Below the pieces are notes generated by a model, which was not told where the DNA came from, did no database searches, and saw nothing but the letters and a program-made list of their open reading frames with translations. Positions 15,451 through 23,746 of a DNA stretch of 64,000 nt are shown here, piece by piece. Each line of letters opens with the position of its first letter. Within the stretch, counting starts at the first letter, position 1. A program made the position numbers and the translations under genes. Origin of the DNA: an archaeon (GTDB taxonomy: Archaea; Micrarchaeota; Micrarchaeia; Anstonellales; Bilamarchaeaceae); contig JAGVNI010000008.1 in NCBI GenBank assembly GCA_020053355.1, positions 141,195 to 205,194 on the forward strand, written 5' to 3'.

Positions 15451-16056
15451 ATGGCAGAAAAACGTACCCCCGAGGCTGAGGAGTATCTCGAGGCCATGGC
15501 AAGGGCGAGGGAAGCGGGAAATAGACCGACGGTGTCGGAGCTTGCTTCCGCACTAAGCGTGTCAAAAGCGAGCGTGAGCCAGATGCTCGCCAAGATGGCA
15601 CAGAGGGGGCTGGTGAAGTGCGAGAAATACGGGGAGATAGCGCTTACGCAAAGCGGCGCGGCCGAGGGTGCCAGGGTGCTGCGCAAGCATCGCCTCATAG
15701 AGCGGTTCCTGGCGTTCATCGGGCTGCGCAGGAACGTGCACAAAGAGGCATGCGTTCTCGAGCACGCGGTGTCGGACGAGGTGGAGAAACAGATGCGCAA
15801 TGCCATGCGCCACGCACATCCGGCTGCGGTCCCGCTCACCAGCCTGGGCAACGGGGAAAGCGCCAGGGTCGCGATTGTTGATGCCGGCACCAAGGCATCG
15901 CAGAGGCTTGCGGATATGGGCCTCACCAAAGGAACCAGGCTCACGCTCATAAAGGCAGCACCGTTCAAGGGTCCGGTTAAAATCTTGGTCAGGGACACCA
16001 CGCTCGCGCTCGGAAGGTCAGTAGCAGGAAGGATACTTGTCGAGGTGTCACGGTGA
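15451..16056 (+). CDS. DtxR/MntR-family metalloregulator with FeoA domain
   Basis: 201-aa metal-dependent repressor. The N-terminal winged helix (TVSELASALSVSKASVSQMLAKMAQRGLVKCEKYGEIALTQSG), the dimerisation/metal domain with HRLIERFLAFIGL, HKEACVLEHAVSDEVEK and the C-terminal SH3-like FeoA domain (~125-201: VPLTSLGNGESARVAIVD, ADMGLTKGTRL, GRILVEV) follow the family order. Metal ligands Cys and His/Glu in KEACVLEHAVSDEVE are retained. It probably senses Fe(II) and represses itself, feoB and the divergent FTR1 gene through the adjacent palindrome. The stop overlaps feoB by 4 bp. Confidence 0.9.
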   Translation: MAEKRTPEAEEYLEAMARAREAGNRPTVSELASALSVSKASVSQMLAKMAQRGLVKCEKYGEIALTQSGAAEGARVLRKHRLIERFLAFIGLRRNVHKEACVLEHAVSDEVEKQMRNAMRHAHPAAVPLTSLGNGESARVAIVDAGTKASQRLADMGLTKGTRLTLIKAAPFKGPVKILVRDTTLALGRSVAGRILVEVSR

Positions 16057-18035
16057 GCGTCCGGGTGAGCATGGGTTCCTGCTGCGTAACCCCGAACAGG
16101 AAGCCGGAAACCGGAAACACAGTAAAGATGCGGATAGCGCTCGCAGGCAATGCGAATGTGGGCAAGAGCGTACTGTTCAACTACCTGACGGGCATGTCCC
16201 AGCATGTCGCGAACTGGCCCGGCAAGACAGTTGAGCTTGCCGAAGGCAGGTTACGTTTCGGCGACTATGATATAGAGGTAATCGACCTGCCGGGAATCTA
16301 TTCGTTCTCCACATTCTCCATCGAGGAGCGGGTTTCGGAAGAGTACATTATGGGGAGGAAGCCCGACGTCGTGATAAATGTCGTGGACAGCACCGCGCTC
16401 GAGCGCAATCTGTTCTTCACGCTCCAGCTGCTCGAGTTGGGGGTGCCAGTGGTGATGGCGCTCAACCAGGTCGATGCGGCAAGGAAGAGGGGGATAGCCA
16501 TAGACGAGAAGAAGCTCGGGTCCCTTCTCGGCGTACCGGTCGTGCCCACGGTGGCGACCAAAGGGCTCGGGGTGCAGAAGCTGGTCGTATGCTGCATTGG
16601 GCTAGCAAAACGCCGGAAGGCGTCGCAAGGCAGGGCAAAATATGGGAAAGAGGTGGAGAGGAGAATAGGGAAGCTGGAGGCGATGCTGACAGGAAGGGAG
16701 TTGGGATTCCCTGCGAGATACGCCGCAATAAGGCTTCTGGAAAGCAGGGGGGCATCCATCGGCTATACTGATAACAAAGATAGAGAGCTTGCTGAGAAAG
16801 CCAGGCGGCTCGCGGAAGAGATCGAGCGTATCCATGGCGAGCCGGCTTCCATAGTGATGAGCAACGAGAGGTACGCTGTCGCCAGCGAAACCGCCACAAA
16901 TGTACAGTCCCTGACGAAAGGCGGCGAGGCGCTTGCGGAGAGGATAGACGATCTGACCACGCACAGGGTGTTCGGCTACGTGATAATGCTCCTCGTGCTC
17001 GGAGGGGTTTTCTACACAATATTCGCGTTTGGAGGTTTTCTCTCAACCGCGATATCGGATTTCTTCAATATTTTCAGGCCTGCGGGCGCATCGCTTTCCG
17101 GCAACCTGTTGTGGGAGGGGCTGGTGGGCGGCTTCGTGGCAGGGCTCACGCTTGTGCTGCCTTACGTGCTGCCGTTCTACTTCCTGCTCTCCCTGCTGGA
17201 AGACACAGGATACATCACGAGGGTGGCGTACCTGCTGGACGGACTGGCGCACAGGATAGGCTTCCACGGAAAGGCGATAATCCCGCTCCTGCTCGGCTAC
17301 GGATGCAACGTGCCAGCATGCATCGGGTGCAGGATAATGGAATACGACAGGGACAGGCTGATAACCGCCTTCGCGGTGACGCTTGTGCCATGCACCGCAA
17401 GGATGGTGGTCATACTCACCCTTGTCGCGGCATTCCTCGGCATCTGGTGGGCCGCCGCGATTTACATCGGAGACATCGTGCTGATAGCGATATTGGCAAA
17501 GGCGGCATTCAAGGTCCTGCCTGGAGAACCCGTAGGTCTGATCATGGAGATGCCCCGCTACCGGCTGCCATCGCTCAAGACCGTTGCAAAACAGACCGTG
17601 CTTAGGACCAAATCCCTCCTGACTATCGTCTTCCCCTATTACATCGGAGGCGGGCTTGTGCTAGCCCTGCTTCAGCTCTCGGGGGTGCTCGCTCTGCTGA
17701 ACGACCTGCTCCAGCCGCTCATAGTCGGTTGGATGGGATTGCCAGCGTTCGCAGGCACGCTCCTGATTTTTGGCATTGTCCGGAAGGAATTCATAGTCGT
17801 GCTTCCATCCGTGCTCTACGGTACAACTGACCTCGCGCAGATATTCACACCGCTCCAGATGGTGGTCCTCGCCTCGGTCGCCATGCTCTATATCCCCTGC
17901 TTCGCGACAATAGAGGCGCTGAGGCGCGAATTCGGCTGGAAGAAGGCGCTTTTCATAACAGGGTTCGAGATCGTGCTGGCGGTAGTGGTAGGGGGGTTGC
18001 TGGCGCGGCTGCTGCCCGCCCTTGGGCTGCCCTGA
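16053..18035 (+). CDS. feoB: Ferrous iron transporter FeoB
   Basis: Fe(II) uptake permease. The N-terminal GTPase has G1 GNANVGKS, G2/G3 region NWPGKTVE and DLPGIYSF, and G4 NQVD; a helical GDI-like domain follows to ~residue 290. The C-terminal membrane part (~300-655) contains two Gate/Nucleoside-recognition domains with GYGCNVPACIGCRIME and VPCTARMVV, the family's conserved pore segments. The GTG start 16053 overlaps the repressor stop (GTGA); ATG 16128 (MRIALAGNANVG) would give the usual short FeoB N terminus and may be the true start. FeoA function is supplied by the domain fused to the repressor upstream, so this is a compact iron-uptake operon. Confidence 0.95.
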   Translation: MSVRVSMGSCCVTPNRKPETGNTVKMRIALAGNANVGKSVLFNYLTGMSQHVANWPGKTVELAEGRLRFGDYDIEVIDLPGIYSFSTFSIEERVSEEYIMGRKPDVVINVVDSTALERNLFFTLQLLELGVPVVMALNQVDAARKRGIAIDEKKLGSLLGVPVVPTVATKGLGVQKLVVCCIGLAKRRKASQGRAKYGKEVERRIGKLEAMLTGRELGFPARYAAIRLLESRGASIGYTDNKDRELAEKARRLAEEIERIHGEPASIVMSNERYAVASETATNVQSLTKGGEALAERIDDLTTHRVFGYVIMLLVLGGVFYTIFAFGGFLSTAISDFFNIFRPAGASLSGNLLWEGLVGGFVAGLTLVLPYVLPFYFLLSLLEDTGYITRVAYLLDGLAHRIGFHGKAIIPLLLGYGCNVPACIGCRIMEYDRDRLITAFAVTLVPCTARMVVILTLVAAFLGIWWAAAIYIGDIVLIAILAKAAFKVLPGEPVGLIMEMPRYRLPSLKTVAKQTVLRTKSLLTIVFPYYIGGGLVLALLQLSGVLALLNDLLQPLIVGWMGLPAFAGTLLIFGIVRKEFIVVLPSVLYGTTDLAQIFTPLQMVVLASVAMLYIPCFATIEALRREFGWKKALFITGFEIVLAVVVGGLLARLLPALGLP

Positions 18036-18063
18036 GTGGCTGGTGCAGTATTTTTATCCCCTG

Positions 18064-18245
18064 CCCCTCAGAATCTCAGTCGGTGGTTTGGCTTAAACCT
18101 TGTCTTTGAAATCTGTAGATTTCAAAACAGGCAAATTCATGGAATCTGCCTCTGCTCTCAGAACGGTTCTGGGGTATCTTCCCCTGCAATAAACTTTAAG
18201 CCAGTCTTACCCAGGTCAAAGTTTAATCAAACATCCTGACCGGTC
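18064..18245 (+). repeat. Uninterrupted copy of the structured repeat
   Basis: The gene-free interval 18036-18343 contains the continuous version of the sequence split at 5820-5890 and 7223-7290. Relative to that copy it has an extra ~50 bp (18100-18149) with its own pairing potential (gaaatct...agatttc). The small hairpins GGTTT/AAACC, CAGAA/TTCTG and GGGG/CCCC are retained, ttcccctgca is at 18179-18188, and aaactttaa/caaagtttaa follow. It is either an RNA gene of unknown type or a recombination target related to the tRNA-Leu 3' end. Confidence 0.55.
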
Positions 18246-18312
18246 TGACTCCCTTCAGATATCATGATTGGAACGCTCTTGGCCTTTCCGTCTGATTTGT
18301 GGGTTGCCGGAG

Positions 18313-18324
18313 CATTTAAATATA
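18313..18324 (+). promoter_or_regulatory. TATA box of the ars-type operon
   Basis: catttaaatata is centred ~25 bp before GTG 18344, giving a leaderless transcript. Arms ATATAGACT (18322-18330) and AGTCGATATAT (~18348-18358) flank the start region as an imperfect inverted repeat that could be the repressor's own operator. Confidence 0.55.
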
Positions 18325-18343
18325 TAGACTGATATAAATATTC

Positions 18344-18592
18344 GTGAAAGTCGATATATTAAAGGCTCTGGCTGACCCGTCGAGGCTCGCCCTCCTGCAG
18401 GCTTTGAGAAAATGCGAGCTTTGCGCATGCGTCCTGCCACGGCTTGTGAAAAAGACCCAGCCGACCGTTTCGTCCCATCTGAAAGTCCTGCATACGGCAG
18501 GGCTCGTGGAAATGCGCAAAGACGGCGCAAAACGCCTATATTCGCTCTCGCCATTGGGAAAAAAGGTCATTGAGCAGGTAGGCAGGTGGTGA
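18344..18592 (+). CDS. ArsR-family repressor with CxC metal site
   Basis: 82-aa winged-helix repressor. The start GTG 18344 is set by the TATA box. The second helix region reads LRKCELCACVLPRL, matching the ELCVCDL-type As/metal-binding motif of classic ArsR proteins (paired Cys, with an extra upstream Cys). The recognition helix is KKTQPTVSSHLKVLHTAGLV and the wing MRKDGAKRLYSL. It leads a tight operon with a thioredoxin-like protein and an ArsP-type permease, so the inducer is probably As(III) or an organoarsenical. Short for the family but complete. Confidence 0.88.
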   Translation: MKVDILKALADPSRLALLQALRKCELCACVLPRLVKKTQPTVSSHLKVLHTAGLVEMRKDGAKRLYSLSPLGKKVIEQVGRW

Positions 18593-18593
18593 C

Positions 18594-18836
18594 ATGAAAT
18601 TCGAAGTCGTCGGAAGCGGATGCCGCAAATGCATGGAATTGGAAAAACGGGTGAAGGAAGCGGTGGCGACGCTCGGCCTCAAAGCTGAAGTGGAACACGT
18701 ATACGACGTCAGCCGCATTGCCGATATGGGAATTGTATCCACGCCCGCGCTTCTCCTTAACGGGAAAGTAATCCTAAGCGGGATGCTCCCTTCCGTTGAT
18801 TATCTCGTTAGCCTCATCAAAAGCAAGGCGAGCTGA
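18594..18836 (+). CDS. Small thioredoxin-like redox protein
   Basis: 80-aa thioredoxin fold protein of the small archaeal Thioredoxin_3/redox-active disulfide type. The active-site motif is CRKC (VVGSGCRKCMELEKRV), the cis-Pro is in VSTPALLLNG, followed by GKVILSGMLPSVDYLV. The start ATG has aggtggtga 4 bp before it, and the stop overlaps the permease start. Proteins of this size next to ArsP/SO0444-type permeases are common; it may reduce or hand over the arsenical or metal substrate. Confidence 0.88.
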   Translation: MKFEVVGSGCRKCMELEKRVKEAVATLGLKAEVEHVYDVSRIADMGIVSTPALLLNGKVILSGMLPSVDYLVSLIKSKAS

Positions 18837-19879
18837 TGGATTTCGCGGTATTGCTGATGGCGGGCCTTGCGGCAATCTATGACTACGTCCTGGCGCACAC
18901 CCTGTTCTGCCTGGTGCCGGCATTTTTCATCGCGGGAGCGATGGCCGCCCTGATTCCAAAGGACAGGCTTCTTCCTTACCTGGGTAAAGACTCGCCTAAG
19001 TTCATTGCTTATCCGATTGCGGTAGTCGCTGGCCTTCTCCTTGCAGTCTGCTCCTGTACGGTTTTGCCGCTTTTTGCCGGCATCCGGAAAGGCGGAGCCG
19101 GCATCGGACCCGCCATAGCTTTTCTTTATACTGCCCCGGCGACAAACATCATGGCCATCCTCTATACCGGCAGCCTCATCGGATGGGATTTCGCGCTGGC
19201 TCGCATAGTATTCTCTATAATTTTCGCAGTCATTATTGGGTATATAATCTCGAAAATAACAGACCACGATGAGAAGAAAGCGGATTCGGAAGCGTTCAAG
19301 AAACACACTGAAAGCAAGGACTCCAAGAGATTGTTCCTCCTCTTTGGCGCGCTTCTCGGCATCCTGCTGGTAGGGACGAGAATCAGCGAGGACTTCATCA
19401 AATACCCGGTCGTGGCAGGATTAATCATACTCACATGGTGGATTTCAACCAGATATTTCACAAAGGAAGAAACGCAAAACTGGATGGAAGAGACGTGGGG
19501 CTTTGCCAAAACCATCGCGCCCCTTCTCCTCATAGGCGTTTTCGCATCCGGGATTATCCGCGAGGTCATGCCTCCGGACCTGATACCCACTTACATGGGC
19601 CAGAACACGCTCATTGCCATGGTGATACCCGTGCTTTTCGGCATCTTCGTGTATTTCCCAACGCTGGTGGAAGTCCCCATGGCGAGGATGTTTTTGGATT
19701 TGGGGATGGCGAAGGGCCCGCTTCTTGCGTATATGCTTGCCGACCCGGTCATCTCACTGCCAAGCATCCTTGTAGTCAGAAAGATAATGGGGAACCGGGA
19801 AACCGCCGTGTACGTCCTGCTGATATTCGTGTTCACCGTTATAGCTGGCCTTCTGGCCGGAATGTTCCTTTGGAGATGA
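18836..19879 (+). CDS. ArsP/SO0444-type permease (DUF318)
   Basis: 347-aa membrane permease of the COG0701 family, which includes ArsP exporters of trivalent organoarsenicals. About eight to ten helices in two related halves; the family Cys motif is in LLLAVCSCTVLPLFAGIRKGGAGIGPAIAFLYTAPATN, and the second-half counterpart is TLVEVPMARMFLDLGMAKGPLLAYMLADPVISLPS. A charged cytoplasmic loop (~140-175) separates the halves. Operon order repressor, thioredoxin-like protein, permease supports export of a thiol-reactive metalloid; the precise substrate is inferred. Confidence 0.88.
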   Translation: MDFAVLLMAGLAAIYDYVLAHTLFCLVPAFFIAGAMAALIPKDRLLPYLGKDSPKFIAYPIAVVAGLLLAVCSCTVLPLFAGIRKGGAGIGPAIAFLYTAPATNIMAILYTGSLIGWDFALARIVFSIIFAVIIGYIISKITDHDEKKADSEAFKKHTESKDSKRLFLLFGALLGILLVGTRISEDFIKYPVVAGLIILTWWISTRYFTKEETQNWMEETWGFAKTIAPLLLIGVFASGIIREVMPPDLIPTYMGQNTLIAMVIPVLFGIFVYFPTLVEVPMARMFLDLGMAKGPLLAYMLADPVISLPSILVVRKIMGNRETAVYVLLIFVFTVIAGLLAGMFLWR

Positions 19880-19885
19880 GGGCCA

Positions 19886-20593
19886 TCACTTGCCCTTCAA
19901 CTGTTCAATCAGTCTCGCGGCCGCGGCAGCCTAATTCGGGCTCCATTCTACGGCCACCCCCAGCTCATTGGACGGAGGGGCGTTGAGGTAGATGGCCTGT
20001 CCGAAGCTATCGCACACGGGGTTATAGTAGTCGCGAGCAACAAGGCCTACCCTTTTTTCCATCCTCCAGAGGAATCTGGCGTCTGGATGGAGTTTATCTG
20101 GTTTATGCCCCCATGGGATGTCATCTCTCGGGTTGCCGATGTACCAGCTATTTTCTGTCGGGAATCTTTCCACCGCGTCGATTTGCGCCGCCTGGACGAT
20201 TCTTTCTTTGCCTTCCTTGACAAGGGAGAAGTTAGGGTGTTCCACTATCAGGATGATGTTTTTCTTCCCCCAATGCTCCTCTGGAACCGGGAAAGTGTAC
20301 GCAATGCCCGTTATCGAATCGGTGTATTCAATCAGTTTTCCGACCCTCTTATTTGGCTCTTCATAAGCGGTCATTGTCCCGCTCCAGCATGGGAACGCCT
20401 CGGCTATACCCCGCCATTTATCGCTTCTGAGAATGACATTGTTCAGCCGTTTGTTCGATGCGATGACCAGCCCGGCATCATCGGCCCTTTGCAGGGCTTC
20501 TTCCATCGGAACGCCCTTTGTAAAGGGAGTTAGCACCGCGAGTTTCGTGCCAGGCGTTCTCTCGTTGCCTGGAATCTTCCGGGTCAGCGTCAT
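19886..20593 (-). pseudogene. Fifth array paralog, interrupted by an in-frame TAG
   Basis: Last member of a five-gene tandem family of unknown function. The frame reads from ATG 20593 (MTLTRKIPGNERT) to TAG at 19931-19933. Translation beyond it in the same frame gives AAAAARLIEQLKGK and a TGA at 19886, exactly the conserved tail of its siblings (AAAARLIEQLK). The residues before the TAG (VEWSPN) replace the siblings' VEGTPEQI, so a short deletion/substitution introduced the stop. The body is well conserved (EALQRADDAGLVIASNKRL, FPVPEEHWGKKN, WYIGNPRDDIPWG). It overlaps the previous array gene by 4 bp. Confidence 0.75.
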
Positions 20594-21411
20594 TGTTTCG
20601 CCTTCCAGTACTCGAGCAGCCTCGCAGCCGCCGATATCTGTCCAGGAGTTCCGTCTATGATGAGCCTACCGTTTTCCTCCCGCACCGATAGCTGGGCGCC
20701 CCATGCGGCATCCCGGATTTCACGGATTAGAGGTTCGATGTTGCCCGGGAGCGTCACTCCGGTCGCTTGTACCGCAACTCCGAAGCCGATGGACGGCCAG
20801 CCGCTCAAATCGATGTACTGCGAATGGTAGCCGCAGTCATAGCCGCGCACAATCATGCATACGCCCTTCTCCATCCGGAACATGTGCCTGCCGCTCGGGC
20901 CGGTGGCATTGACATGCCTGCTTTCCTGCGGGATGTCGTGTTTTTCATCGCCGAAGAACCAGCCTTCCCTTGATGAGGGGAACCTTTCGACTACATCCAC
21001 TTTGTCTGCCATGATGAGCCGGTCATGGGCGTCCTTTTCGATTTTGAAGTCGGGGTGCTCCACCACAAGTGCGATGTTTTTCTTCCCCCGATGCTCCCTA
21101 GGAACGATGAAGTCGTAGTTCAAGCCGGTATTCGGGTCGGTGAACCGTATGTACTTCTCAAGCGCCTTATCCGGCTTCTCATATGCGACCATCGTCCCGC
21201 TCCGGCACGGGAACGCTTCGATTATGTCGCGCCATTCGAATCTCCCGTAAAGGGCCCGGCTTAGCCGCCTGTTCGATGCCATCACGAGACCAGCTTCATC
21301 GGCCCTCCGCAGGGTTTCTTCCATCGGGGCCCCGCGGTCGGAACGTATGAAAACCGCAAGGTTCGGGCCACGGATTCTCTCGGGGCCTGGATTCTTCTGG
21401 GTTAATGTCAT
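20590..21411 (-). CDS. Array paralog 4, unknown family
   Basis: Member of the tandem family; no known domain recognised. Start ATG 21411 (MTLTQKNPGPERIRG) is chosen over a frame start at 21426 because it aligns with the siblings' N termini and has aaggtg before it. Shared blocks in order: ETLRRADEAGLVMASNRRL, EWRDIIEAFPCRSGTM, AYEKPDKALEKYIRFTDPNTGLNYDFIVPREHRGKKN, LVVEHPDF, VERFPSS, a Trp/Gly/Asp motif (WFFGDEKHDIP) and the tail GRLIIDGTPGQISAAARLLEYWKAKQ. It is longer than its siblings before the tail. No signal peptide or membrane helix. Probably cytosolic. Confidence 0.75.
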   Translation of the reverse strand: MTLTQKNPGPERIRGPNLAVFIRSDRGAPMEETLRRADEAGLVMASNRRLSRALYGRFEWRDIIEAFPCRSGTMVAYEKPDKALEKYIRFTDPNTGLNYDFIVPREHRGKKNIALVVEHPDFKIEKDAHDRLIMADKVDVVERFPSSREGWFFGDEKHDIPQESRHVNATGPSGRHMFRMEKGVCMIVRGYDCGYHSQYIDLSGWPSIGFGVAVQATGVTLPGNIEPLIREIRDAAWGAQLSVREENGRLIIDGTPGQISAAARLLEYWKAKQ

Positions 21412-22184
21412 TTTCGCACCTTCCATCTCTCCATCAGTTCTGCTACGCTGTCACGACCCACCTGGGACGATTTAAGAAGCCAGCCCCATAGATTCTGGCT
21501 CATTGAAAGAGAAGGCGCATCATTGGTCGGCAATGGGTTCTCGATGGCCGCACCGAACCAATCGCTAGGCTGTTTGTCAACGTAGACGAGTTGCTTGGGA
21601 TGGCCCGTCCAGTTTTCATTTTTGCAGGCGACAAGACCCACCCATTTTCTTACCCTCGCAAGGAGTCGCCCCTCCGGATTGAAATAATCTACTTTTTCTC
21701 CGGTCGGGATACCATATTTCGGATCGGCAAGATAATAGTTATTTGATACGGGGAATTCTTCGACTATGCCGACTTTTTTCGCCTGTACGATGCTTGTTTT
21801 TCCGTCTCTCTCAAGCGTGAAGTCCGGATGCTCCGCCACTAAGATGACGTTTTTCTTTCCCTGATGCTCCTCTGGAACCGGGAATATGTATTTTTTTCTT
21901 GTTAGCGGGTCGGTATATTCAATCATCTTCCCTAGCTTCTGGCCCGGCTTATCATATGCGGCCATCGTTCCGCTCCAGCAAGTGAAAACATCACTTACTT
22001 GCCTCCATTCGTTGCTTCCAACCAATGCCTTGCCCAACCGTTTATTCGACGCTATCACCAATCCGGCTTTATCAGTCCGGCGTAAGGCCTCTTCCATGGT
22101 TACACCGTTGACATTTGTGATGAAACTTGCCAGGTTCGGGCCCCGGATTCTCTCGGGACCCGGAATCTTCTGGGTTAATGCCAT
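21408..22184 (-). CDS. Array paralog 3, unknown family
   Basis: 258-aa member of the family. N-terminal MALTQKIPGPERIRGPNLA, then EEALRRTDKAGLVIASNKRL, EWRQVSDVFTCWSGTMAAYDKPGQKLGK, FPVPEEHQGKKNVILVAEHPDFTLERDGKTSIVQAKKVGIVEEFP and YYLADPKYGIPTG. The C terminus (after IENPLPTNDAP) departs from the shared GTPEQIAAAARL tail, ending VGRDSVAELMERWKVRK, so the tail module is altered here. It begins one base after the previous gene's stop and overlaps the next start by 4 bp, so the array is one operon. Confidence 0.75.
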   Translation of the reverse strand: MALTQKIPGPERIRGPNLASFITNVNGVTMEEALRRTDKAGLVIASNKRLGKALVGSNEWRQVSDVFTCWSGTMAAYDKPGQKLGKMIEYTDPLTRKKYIFPVPEEHQGKKNVILVAEHPDFTLERDGKTSIVQAKKVGIVEEFPVSNNYYLADPKYGIPTGEKVDYFNPEGRLLARVRKWVGLVACKNENWTGHPKQLVYVDKQPSDWFGAAIENPLPTNDAPSLSMSQNLWGWLLKSSQVGRDSVAELMERWKVRK

Positions 22185-22895
22185 TCATTTCACCTTCAAT
22201 TGCTCAATCAGCCTCGCTGCCGCGGCTATCTGCTCGGGTGTGCCTTCGACAACGACGCCGAAACAGTCCGCTGGGCGGTGGCTGATGCTGACGCTACAAG
22301 GGTCGATGTAACCTGGAAAGTCGCTGTCTCCCCGGACGACCAGGCGTATCCCCCTGTAGCCCCGGACGATGATTCTTGCCGCATCGCTGCGTTTGTTCAC
22401 TTGCTTTCCGGAGGGGATATCGTAAACCGGGTCGCCGGAATACCACCCGCCCGTATTGGCCGGCACTTTCGCCACGATGCCGACTTCTTTCGCGTGAATT
22501 ATCCTCGTCATCCCGTCCTGCTCAATCGTGAAGTTCGGATGCTCTGCGACAAGGACAACGTTTTTCTTGCCTTGGTGCTCTTCGGGGACATCGAGGACGT
22601 ACCGGTGGCGGTCCGGGTAATCACTCCATTCGAACGTCTTTCCAAAGCGCACGCCCGGCTCTTCGTATGCCACCAGGGTGCCGGTCCAAAGCGGAAACGC
22701 ATCGATGATGGATTTCCACCCTCCGCTGCTGGTAAGCGCCCGGTCGATTCGCTTGTTCGATGCAATGACCAAGCCTGCCTCGTCAGCCCTCCGTAGGGCC
22801 TCGTCCATCGGAACGCCCTTTGCAAAGGGGGTCAGCACGGCGAGACTCGGACCTCGGATTCTCTCGCTGCCTGGGTTCTTCTGGGTTAAAGCCAT
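22185..22895 (-). CDS. Array paralog 2, unknown family
   Basis: 236-aa member with the full consensus layout: MALTQKNPGSERIRGPSLA, DEALRRADEAGLVIASNKRI, GWKSIIDAFPLWTGTLVAYEEPGVRFGKTFEWSDYPDRHRYVLDVPEEHQGKKNVVLVAEHPNF, IVAKVPANTGGWYSGDPVYDIPSGKQV and the C-terminal VEGTPEQIAAAARLIEQLKVK. The tail (a small strand plus amphipathic helix) is the best conserved end block. Its ATG directly follows the stop of paralog 1, with the ribosome-binding site ggtgaaatga inside that gene's end. Confidence 0.75.
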   Translation of the reverse strand: MALTQKNPGSERIRGPSLAVLTPFAKGVPMDEALRRADEAGLVIASNKRIDRALTSSGGWKSIIDAFPLWTGTLVAYEEPGVRFGKTFEWSDYPDRHRYVLDVPEEHQGKKNVVLVAEHPNFTIEQDGMTRIIHAKEVGIVAKVPANTGGWYSGDPVYDIPSGKQVNKRSDAARIIVRGYRGIRLVVRGDSDFPGYIDPCSVSISHRPADCFGVVVEGTPEQIAAAARLIEQLKVK

Positions 22896-23663
22896 TCATT
22901 TCACCTTCATCTGCTCAATCAGCCTCGCGGCTGCGGCTATCTGCTCACGAGATCCCACGACGATAAGTTTGTGCTCATCGTCTCTCATCAACCATATCGT
23001 GGTTCCTGATGTGGCTTCGACTGCCACCCCGAAATTCCAGCTGGGTCCGCTATTCAGATAGATGCATCGTTTGTCATTGCCATTCCTATCATCATATAAG
23101 CGGTTGACCATGCCTACGTTTTTCTCGATCCTGTGAAGCGCTAGTGCTCCCGGGTCTTGATAGGTGACTATATTCCCTGCAGGTATGTCATGTTTCGGAT
23201 CCCCGATATACCAGTGATTCGAAACCGGGAATTCGGTGATTATGTCAATTTCAGTTGCCCGCACAACCCTTGTTTTCCCATCCGCCTCAAGTGAGAAGTT
23301 CGGATGTTCGGCTATCAAAGCGATATTTTTCTTTCCAATATGCTCTTCTGGGACAGGGAAAACATACCGTATGCCCGTATCGGGATCTTGATATTCGATA
23401 TTTTTCCCGAGTTTCTGATCCGGCTTGTCATAAGCGGCTATCGTCCCGGTCCAGCATCCGAATGCTCCCTTCACGCTCCGCCATTCATGGTTCCCTATAA
23501 GGGACTGGCTGAGCCGCTTGTTCGATGCGATGACCAACCCCAAATCGTCGGCTTTTCGGAGCGCCTCTTCCATCGGAACCCCGGGCCACCTCGCAATGAA
23601 AACAGCCAAATCCGGGCCCCTCATCCTCTCATCTCCAGCCTTTTTTTCCTGTGAAATAGCCAT
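22896..23663 (-). CDS. Array paralog 1, unknown family (operon leader)
   Basis: First gene of the five-member operon, 255 aa. Blocks: MAISQEKKAGDERMRGPDLA, EEALRKADDLGLVIASNKRL, EWRSVKGAFGCWTGTIAAYDKPDQKLGKNIEYQDPDTGIRYVFPVPEEHIGKKNIALIAEHPNFSLEADGKTRVVRATEIDIITEFP, WYIGDPKHDIPAG, and tail KLIVVGSREQIAAAARLIEQMKVK. A TATA-like tract (~23681-23692) and ggggtgg site precede ATG 23663. It is divergent from the TrmB-type regulator at 23747, which may control the operon. Two more distant relatives lie at 57577 and 58400 beside protein kinases. Confidence 0.78.
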   Translation of the reverse strand: MAISQEKKAGDERMRGPDLAVFIARWPGVPMEEALRKADDLGLVIASNKRLSQSLIGNHEWRSVKGAFGCWTGTIAAYDKPDQKLGKNIEYQDPDTGIRYVFPVPEEHIGKKNIALIAEHPNFSLEADGKTRVVRATEIDIITEFPVSNHWYIGDPKHDIPAGNIVTYQDPGALALHRIEKNVGMVNRLYDDRNGNDKRCIYLNSGPSWNFGVAVEATSGTTIWLMRDDEHKLIVVGSREQIAAAARLIEQMKVK

Positions 23664-23746
23664 ATGTCCACCCCTTTATGTTATCAAATATCATAATTTG
23701 TGGTTAAAACTACTATTTATATTCTCTTTCCCCCCTAGGGAGTAGC

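Noticed and set aside
16053-16127. Extra N-terminal FeoB peptide as a separate FeoA/FeoC gene
   Set aside because: Only 25 codons, in frame with feoB and without domain features; it is a start-site ambiguity.
19931-19933. Pyrrolysine or other recoding at the TAG
   Set aside because: Siblings lack a residue at that site and have GTPEQI instead; no downstream recoding structure is evident. Simple mutation is the plainer reading.
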